Under the pieces are notes generated by a model, which was not told the origin of the DNA, ran no database searches, and was given only the letters and a program-made list of their open reading frames with translations. DNA of 64,000 bases from contig NW_026570275.1 of assembly GCF_019649055.1 (NCBI RefSeq), forward strand, positions 372,001 through 436,000, read 5' to 3'. Origin of the DNA: Paramacrobiotus metropolitanus (lineage: Eukaryota; Tardigrada; Eutardigrada; Parachela; Macrobiotidae). The translations under genes and the position numbers were made by a program. This document shows positions 57,027 through 64,000 of this stretch, piece by piece (position 1 is the first letter of the stretch; each line of letters starts with the position of its first letter).

Positions 57027-60000
57027 ATGCCTAAAGCAAACAAGCCTGTGCGTTCAACAGCCAACCCGTCTAATGATCCTGAAATCGTCGAAGTCAAGAC
57101 TGATTGGGCTACTGTAACTCGTCGAAAGATCATCAAAGGAAATCATCGAACTGGAGGAAACGACGATGCAAACCCACGACACAACCTGGCCAAAAAGCTA
57201 AGTCTGCAACGTAAAGCTCATTTAGATGTATGCGTAATGGGTATTCCGCTACATAATAATGCGGGATTCGAATCTACAGAAGAATATGCGAACGATCTAA
57301 AGTCATCACTGGGGGATTTGGGTGTAAATGTACGCTTTGTTAAAGTCTTTGAGCGTAAAGAAGGTGACAAGCGTAGTACTACTTGCGCGCGTATTGGTAC
57401 CTTCGCCGATTGTGAAGATGCCCTGATGTCAGCAGATATATGGCCTACGAATGTATGTGAGAAATTTAGATTGGTCAAACCTGCAGTAAAATCTAAGCTA
57501 TCGGCGTTCACAAATGTGAAATTCAAACTTTGTAATATTAACGGTATACTTTCCAAGTCCGCTTCCGTAAAACAGTTTTGTAGTGGTTCTGACATAGTCG
57601 GATTTACAGAAACTTGGGATAGATCTGAATACCCAGATTCGTTATTCGCTGATTTGAGAAGCTTCAACGTTTTTAGGCGACCTAGAAGTACTGATCCCCA
57701 TGGTGGCGTGTGCTGTGTCGTTCGAAAAAATTTAGACGCTGTAAGACGAACAGACCTGGAAAATAACGATCTTGAGTTGCTGTTTATTGAAATAACAAAA
57801 ATTAATATTTTAGCTGCGGCATTTTATTCGGCGCCTTCTCGAGTTTCTATAGATCTTCCAATTTTGATCGAACATCTGAGAAATATCCCGCATGCCAATT
57901 TTTCAAAACTGCTACTTATTGGTGATTTTAATCTCCCCGATGTTGATTGGAGTAAAAATTGTGCGAGTAGCAAACATAGTCGTGAATTTTTAAGGTGTTT
58001 GAAAGAGTTTAATTTAAAGCAAATAATTTTTTGCCCTACGCGTAAACACAATATTCTTGACCTTTGCATTATTCCTACAATGTGGTCAGCAAGTGTCCCT
58101 GAAAATATTTGCCCTCCGTCAACAACTAACGATCACAATGGGGTATTCATTGAATTTCCTAGGCAGAAACGAAAAGATACTAAAGTACTAAAAAAGCGTT
58201 GGGTAATTACGGATGAAGCTAGTTTACAGTTTCGTAACCATTTGTATGAAATTGATTGGAATGCATTGCTACTAAACCTTAGTCCGGATGAGCAAGCGGT
58301 TTTTATTGAAAACACGGTTCTCGAAGCAGCTAAGGCATTCTTTCAGCAAAAAGAGGTCAGGTACAGGATGGCTGAATTCGAGTATCCTGCAAGCTTGCGT
58401 AATGCAATTCGAAGCCGGAACTCTGCATTTGACCGTTTTAAGCGTGAGCTGAACACTTTGCGTAAAGAAAGATTGCGACATGAATGGTTGAAAAAGTCTC
58501 GGTTAGCAGAGAGGCAGGTTAATGCATATTACCGTATGCAAACAATGAAGATTGCGGCTATATCTCGGCATGATAGCAAAAAATTCTGGCGCTTCGTAAA
58601 AGCTGCGGTAGATCGCCCAAATATGCCTCTACTGAAACGACCTAACGGTCTTCATGCTGTGGACGATGAAGAAAAGGCTGAGTGTTTGAATGAACAATAC
58701 GCGAGTGTGTTTGGCCAATGTCCAGTGCATTGTATGGCTGCTGCTCATGTCACTGAAGATGTAACAGAAGAAAGCTTATTTGCTAGCGATATCGACATTT
58801 GGGACGTTCTGCGAGCAATTAATTGTAATAAATCTAGCGGACCGTATGATCTATCTTCAAACCTTCTTAAAGCTTATAGTGCTTCACTGATCCATCCCCT
58901 GAAAATTTTGTTCAATAATTGTTTAAAGAAAAGCGTATTTCCCATGTCATGGAAAACCTTTTTCGTAACTCCTGTCGTCAAACAAGCTGCTGATCAGACC
59001 AACCCTGCAAACTGGCGCCCAGTGGCAATGTTACATCCTCTGTCGAAATTATTTGAAAAATTTATTTGTAAAATTTTGAAAATGCAAATTGGTGATTTTA
59101 CAGATAAACAATTTGCTTACCGTTAAAAACATTCTACCGAACTTTTGTTAACTTTGTTCTGTCAAAAATTAGCCGATGCTAAAGGTCGTGGTAAACGTGT
59201 CGACATTATTCTGTTGGATTATAGCAAGGCTTTCGATAAAGTTGATCACTCTATTTTACTTGCAAAATTATCGAAAATGAATGTTTCGTGTAAAGTTGTA
59301 AACCTTATCAGTAGCTACTTATCAAACCGAGTGCAGTCGGTTATTGTAAATGGCAAGAAATCGGTGTTTTTACCGGCTACAAGCGGAGTCCCTCAAGGGT
59401 CGCTTGTCGGTCCCAAATTGTTTAACTGTCTCCTTAGTGATTTCCCTACTGTTTGTGTCCATGGCAGTGAAATGTTGTTGTTTGCTGATGACGTGATGAT
59501 GTACAAAATAATCGAATCAGATGTGGATGCGCTAGATTTCCAAAAAGATCTGGATGCCGTCACTAAATGGGCGCGCAAGCATAACTTGATTTTCAATGCG
59601 AAAAAGTCCGCCTGTGTTCAGTTCTCGTTCAGAAAGAAAATATCTCAGCCCTATAAAGTAAACGGAGAAAGTGTCCCCATAGTTGATTCGGCTAAGTATT
59701 TAGGAATTTACATAGAGCGCAGCTGCAAATGGAAATTGCAGTCTGAAAATATTTCGAGTCGAATGTTAAAGCGTCTGCGTTACCTTAACACGCTATTTCG
59801 TTCCCGAGACTTGTCAGCACGTTGTATGCTGTATACGAGCCTCGTTCTGTCCATCTCTGATTACTGTGCGTCTGTCACCTTTTCAACTCAAAAAGGACTA
59901 ATCGATAATGTGGAAAACGTTCAAAAAAGATTCATTCAACCACTTCACCTTAAAACTGACCGGAAAGACTATATTGGCAGATTAAAGGAGCTACAATGGG

Positions 60001-60389
60001 AGCCCATTGTACGGCGCAATCTGAACCGCAGTCTTCAGCTTACGTACAAATTTATATACAACCTAATCCCTTATGGCGACAAGTTATTTTGTAAGGGTAC
60101 TGCGGTGCGCTCTGGTGTTGCAGGTGCTACGCGTCATCAGCAGATGATGGCTGGACATCCGTGCCCGATTTTCCCTACTGGATCAACGTTTGGCGGTCAC
60201 ATGCTCCCAACATCGGACCGATCGTTCGCTTATCGGATGGCGAGGATCTGGAATGACTTGCGGATTCCTGCGGAATCGTACCAGAGTCTTGGCAGATTTA
60301 CTGCCGCTTTAAATTGTGTCGATTGGAAGTCTGTAGTGTCTTTGAAGAAGTTTTACCACGCTGAGCACGTGTTGTTATTGAAAATGTAA
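57027..60389 (+). pseudogene. Nearly intact CR1/jockey-like LINE ORF2 with one in-frame stop
   Basis: One frame of 1,120 codons from ATG 57027 to TAA 60389 is interrupted only by a TAA at 59124-59126, between FAYR and KHSTELL. The frame resumes exactly. Residues about 165-380 are an apurinic-type endonuclease (LLIGDFNLPDVDW, TTNDHNGVF). Residues about 590-870 are the reverse transcriptase (NWRPVAMLHPLSKLFEK, LLDYSKAFDKVDH, GVPQGSLVGPKLF, catalytic FADDVMMY, AKYLGIYI). The C-terminus ends ARIWNDLRIP...CVDWKSV. The two enzymes nick target DNA and copy the element RNA there. The single nonsense change suggests a young insertion, or stop read-through. The element's 3' end follows at 60519. Confidence 0.9.
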
Positions 60390-60519
60390 ATGTCTGTAAA
60401 TTTGTTTAATTATGACCAATTATTGTTTCTTGTCTTCCGTTTTTTTTTTATGACGTGTCTACTGCCTCGGATTGGGCCTTAGCCCAGATTGTGTGTGGAC
60501 GTTAAACCATTAAACTTTG
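60390..60519 (+). other. LINE 3' UTR and 3' end
   Basis: T-rich sequence leads to a GGGCCTTAGCCC hairpin and GTGTGGACGTTAAACCATTAAA, a tail like those of CR1-type LINEs, which end in short repeats rather than long poly(A). The inverted-repeat end resumes right after. Confidence 0.7.
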
Positions 60520-60576
60520 AACGACCATCGCCCATTCACTTACCATAGTGTTTCATTTAAGCGACCATACGGGCAG

Positions 60577-63500
60577 CATATTTATTACTGAAAACCCGAT
60601 ACCATCTGTGTTCATCGAAAAAAGCCGTTTCGGATTTTATTCCTAAAAGCTTATCCCACCTACTTGATCGATAAGAACCCAAAAACACTTGATCCAACTA
60701 ACTGAAATCATACTGCTTTTTGCTTTTGCACAATCAGGGAAGTTTTTTCTCCTTTTTGGTGGTATCGTCAGTCGTCAGAACTACTTTTTATCGCCGACAC
60801 GCCGTCAGTGTTTATGTAAGGCATGGGAGTACGTCTTCAGATCAACAATTTATACAAGTAACGGATAGAAATTCCAAAACTGCTATTTATCAGTGCAGAA
60901 AACAGTTCCAGAAACATTGGGTGGCGCAAAAGAGAACGCCGGGAGTGGTGAACCGATGCAAAGAAATTGAATAAAACGTTTTATGATTCACAATGCAGTA
61001 ATAGCATGGTTAAAAAAGGAGACATTGTTATGCTCCGGGAAAACATTCGGTTTTCCGTAAACTAAAGAGTTTTGTGGCTTGTGGCTCACGGGATACGAAG
61101 TGATCGAAAAACCAGGTAATTGTTTATATAGCCCAATCACTTCGATCCAGGTGGGTTGTTCGGCTGTGCGTCCACCCTCACCGCGGCTGTTAGTTGCACC
61201 ACGACAGTTTTCATCGCCGAGTCACAGGTAAGTTCGATTCGGGAAAACGTCTCCAGTCTGGTGTCTTTTGCGGATTTTTTTCCCACTTTATTCGGAACCT
61301 TCTTAAAACGCACTATAATCCGTGGTTCCTTAAACGGATTTCCGGTAAGGCGTCCCTTTAAGCACTGCGTGGCTTGTCGTCTTGTCCGTCTATATCGTTT
61401 GAAGGCAAAATATTTACTGGTAAACTATATCAGAAAAATCTTCATCAGGCTGTGATTCCTCAACTGATTTCTGATGTGATAGGTCGGTGTGTTCAGTGTC
61501 GACTTTTAAAGGAACGGTACGAGGGAAGAGTAACCGCATACCCTTTCTGGTGCGTGCAATAACCGTCAACTTTCCTGTTTTCTCGTCATTAGCATAATTT
61601 GAGGAATCGTGCTGTAAGCCAAGTTCCGACTCAAGCGAAGAAAAAAGTTGCGTTTAACCAAAGCTTTTCACTGCATCCTTGATACCTGGTAGTAGCGACA
61701 TTCGCCGATTTTGTTCAGGTAATTAGTTCCGCTCAAACCAGAAAAAAGTGCCGATATGACAATATTCCCGATTTAAGAGGCTCTTCGGTATCCTTGACTG
61801 CCGCAATTGGGAAAAATAGTCCAAAACCGGTATCGTGACCATTGTTTTTCTACAATGTTTAAATATTTCAAGCTGCTCGTCTCCTCATGTCGCTATAAAT
61901 GATTTTGTGCTATACGAGTTTCATGTGCACTAGAATCTAATTTAAATCACCGCGTACGGACGGCAATTATTCGTCGTATACACCGACCATTTCTACTTAG
62001 AGGTCCTCCGGGAAACCTTGAAATGAATGCAGTATAGATTCCTCTTGAGAAATATTTGGATTGCGCGTTGTTACGATTCGAGTGATCCGGGTGACATAGG
62101 GTAGAGCGTCATAGAAAGATAACAGTTTTATCCTACAATCTTCAAGAACAAAGTCAATCGGATTCTTCCCAAGGGTTTCTTTAAGCATTTTTAAGGTCAT
62201 CCTAATTAGCATCGGTCGGACGGTTCACGAAGCAGTGAAAGGCATTGCCTATGAGGCGGGCTTGCAGACTGAGAAAGAGCTTGTCTGACTTCTGAATACA
62301 AAAGGTCCCTGAGATTCAGTCACACGTAATACGTACAGATCACATGTAACACGTAATCCGCTTCTCGTGCCCTGTCCAACAACATACGGTCAAGCAATGG
62401 TTCTGCTTTCAAAGATTTCGTTCTCCCGAACTACGCATTACGATCAGGCATCTCGGTTTTTCCCGTCAGTAATTTTATTACTTATCCTCCACCATAGGAT
62501 TGCGACGCTCCGATTCACCGAAACTAGCCAGTCGTGACCAGCAGAAACCTTGAGATAATTATTAGTTAATGATCTCGTCATACTGTCTACGCAATCATTT
62601 TCTGTTGTAAGTAAAAAAAAGTAGGCCACCGTAAGGCGCTAATGGACTTCCGGTGATAGTTTAAATGGATCACAAAGTTGATATGCCTGGCACAGTCACA
62701 ACAGATAATGTAAAAACAAAATGTAGTTTAACTGATGATGTGGACCTCGAGACGGTTTTGCCATAAAATATCCGCATGGAACAAGGTATTATTGTCAGTC
62801 GGGGAATAAGTCAGGTATTTGGGTGTATTATTTCCGCTATCCTCCATTCTTCTTGTGTTGCAAATTATGCATGTTTTTTTTAGTCTATCTGTACACTACT
62901 AGCATGACTAATCTGCTTTGCAGTGGGTATTCTCGAGCGTTTCGGTCGGATAAATTGCTTCGACCTTAGACAATCATCCCGGCGGTAGCTCTGCAAAAGA
63001 AATTGCTGCCAATGTAAAGAAAATTGCTATAATTGCGCTCTTACTATGGAAAGCCCGATGACAGGCTCCCGATTTGCATTTGGCATAGAATTCTTCAAAT
63101 CACGAGTTGCAAGTGCTCATGAATGAACCTAACAGTTTTTCCTTATTTGTTTTGTTCTCTCGGCGAGGGGCAATCCAGATAAAAACAGCGCGCAATCAGG
63201 AGTTTCTGACAGCTGTAGGAGTGTAGTGTTGTAGACGAGTGTCGACAATGTATGTTGTTTCGTAAAGTTTTTCGCAGCTATCATAACGGCTCAGGTTTCT
63301 ACCACCAGTTACTGAACGACTTGCAGCTACAAATTGCAGCGAATTGTTTAAACGGTAATAATTGCTAACAGTATTTTGCAACCGTGTTGGCGAGTTCATT
63401 TTGAGGTACTAAACGGCATTACTTATAAAACAGCCAATTCCTAAGCCAAGCCAAAGAACAAGTCATTTTATAGGCGTTAAGATACCAATGAAACTGCAAC

Positions 63501-63640
63501 GCAGGGTATTTCTCATTACTTGCTACGCTTCAGGAACATGATTTTGAAAGGTACCGCCCTACATATACGTGTGTGTCGTACGTACGAGAGTATTGGTTGT
63601 TTTTGGGAGCATTCCATGTACCCCACTTGTGTGTTTGGTG
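60577..63640. other. Intergenic, nothing recognised
   Basis: Frames of 60-100 codons show no family motif. A + frame at 61156-61562 has CVACRL and CVQCRLL pairs 45 residues apart, but no further zinc-binding pattern. Confidence 0.4.
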
Positions 63641-63643
63641 CGG

Positions 63644-63681
63644 TATATAAAGGTGTGCGGCCAAGCCGCACCTTCGTCAGT
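63644..63681 (+). promoter_or_regulatory. TATA box and TCAGT initiator
   Basis: TATATAA at 63644-63650 is followed 33 bases later by TCAGT at 63677-63681, the arthropod-type initiator, putting +1 near 63679. A stable GTGCGGC-CAA-GCCGCAC hairpin lies between them. The first in-frame ATG of the secreted protein is about 150 bases downstream. Confidence 0.65.
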
Positions 63682-63831
63682 ATACCCGCTTTAGTGCTAT
63701 GGTCGGTCGATCGAGAGATGTGTACAAAGTTTTCATGCTATGTGCGCTTTCGGATGTGGTATAGCATAGGGTATGTGGCAGCAGGGCGGAGAGCCAGCCT
63801 GCAAGTGGTATCAGATTGTGGTAAAAAATCC

Positions 63832-64000
63832 ATGACTTTGATGAAAAATTTTTTTCCTGTGTGTTTACTTTTTTGCTTCTTCATAGCTTATAATAAGAAG
63901 CTTACTTACTCGACGAAGAATTTCGTATGCAAGGATCCTTGTGACTTGGATAAAGAGTTTTCAAGAATTTGCCCACAAAGATTTTCCGGATTAGATATGG
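63832..64000 (+). CDS. Small cysteine-containing secreted protein, first exon (runs off window)
   Basis: ATG at 63832 (and again at 63841) opens a frame that stays open to the window edge. The second ATG gives a textbook signal peptide, MKNFFPVCLLFCFFIA, followed by a basic spacer and a cysteine-bearing region: FVCKDPCDLDKEFSRICPQR. No known domain is assigned; the spacing C-x3-C-x9-C could belong to a small disulfide-rich fold. A TATA/initiator promoter lies about 150 bases upstream. A frameshifted relative at 32505-32598 shows that this is a small gene family. The function is unknown. Confidence 0.6.
   Translation, partial: MTLMKNFFPVCLLFCFFIAYNKKLTYSTKNFVCKDPCDLDKEFSRICPQRFSGLDM

Larger units (their letters stand above)
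56048..60576. mobile_element. 4.5 kb unit bounded by 57-bp inverted repeats, containing a LINE
   Basis: The left end starts CCCGTATGGT at about 56048 and is mirrored by ACCATACGGG ending at about 60576. Some 57 bases match with few changes, including AAGTGAAACA-TATG-TAAGTGA and GATGGTCGTT. The motif GGTCGTTTAAGTGAAACAGT is partly repeated inside the left end. Between the ends lie a long palindrome (56116-56462) and a LINE (about 56700-60519). The simplest reading is a palindromic DNA element into which a LINE jumped. Confidence 0.7.

Noticed and set aside
61204-61230. AGTTCGATTCGGG, resembling a tRNA B box
   Set aside because: No A box at the right distance and no cloverleaf could be drawn.
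1-64000. CRISPR arrays, operons, bacterial ribosome-binding sites
   Set aside because: The window is eukaryotic; the tandem repeats present do not have the direct-repeat/spacer pattern.

Overview
This is animal nuclear DNA: short GT-AG introns split the genes, ATG starts are wide apart, codon use is mixed, transposons and their decayed copies are dense, and a TATA/TCAGT core promoter lies near the right end. A Spätzle-type Toll ligand points to an ecdysozoan. A tardigrade or a crustacean-like arthropod would fit, but I cannot assign the species from sequence alone. No bacterial or organellar features were seen.

Layout, left to right. 1-4.5 kb: an apparently intact PIF/Harbinger element (Myb-like protein on +, two-exon HARBI1-type transposase on -, inverted ends), set among AGTAA-rich hAT-like sequence and one copy of a 0.4 kb dispersed repeat. 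5.3-6.4 kb: a foldback element built from GGCAGAAAGGTTTACG units. 6.4-10 kb: a decayed reverse-transcriptase tail, a split F-box-like gene with a possible antisense secreted-protein gene in its intron, and a rotted second copy of the F-box-type gene. 11.4-13.8 kb: a homeodomain-like remnant and a striking gene with five tandem helix-turn-helix repeats. 15.4-16.0 kb: a hAT MITE with a perfect 8-bp target duplication. 16.9-19.4 kb: a four-exon Spätzle-like gene with a mucin-like tail. 23-29 kb: a 51-bp minisatellite, remnants of a reverse transcriptase and a LINE, the second copy of the dispersed repeat and a small TA-flanked inverted-repeat element.

33.4-35.8 kb: a degraded zinc-finger array bracketed by two 0.3 kb direct repeats that each encode two hairpins. 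37.5-39.5 kb: isolated exon-like pieces and a decayed copy of a RING gene. 44-50 kb: retroelement remnants and a Polinton/Maverick relic (DNA polymerase B and penton-like capsid, both frameshifted), with a 15-mer foldback array between them. 54.7-55.4 kb: a RING-finger gene. 55.4-60.6 kb: a zinc-finger remnant that appears interrupted by a 4.5 kb inverted-repeat unit. That unit holds a 0.35 kb palindrome and a nearly intact LINE with one in-frame stop. 63.6 kb to the end: a TATA/initiator promoter and the first exon of a small cysteine-containing secreted protein, with a decayed relative at 32.5 kb.

The host genes (F-box-like, penta-HTH, Spätzle-like, RING, secreted Cys protein) show no shared pathway. 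Most of the window's history is insertion, nesting and decay of mobile DNA. All exon structures were inferred by eye from splice motifs and reading-frame continuity.
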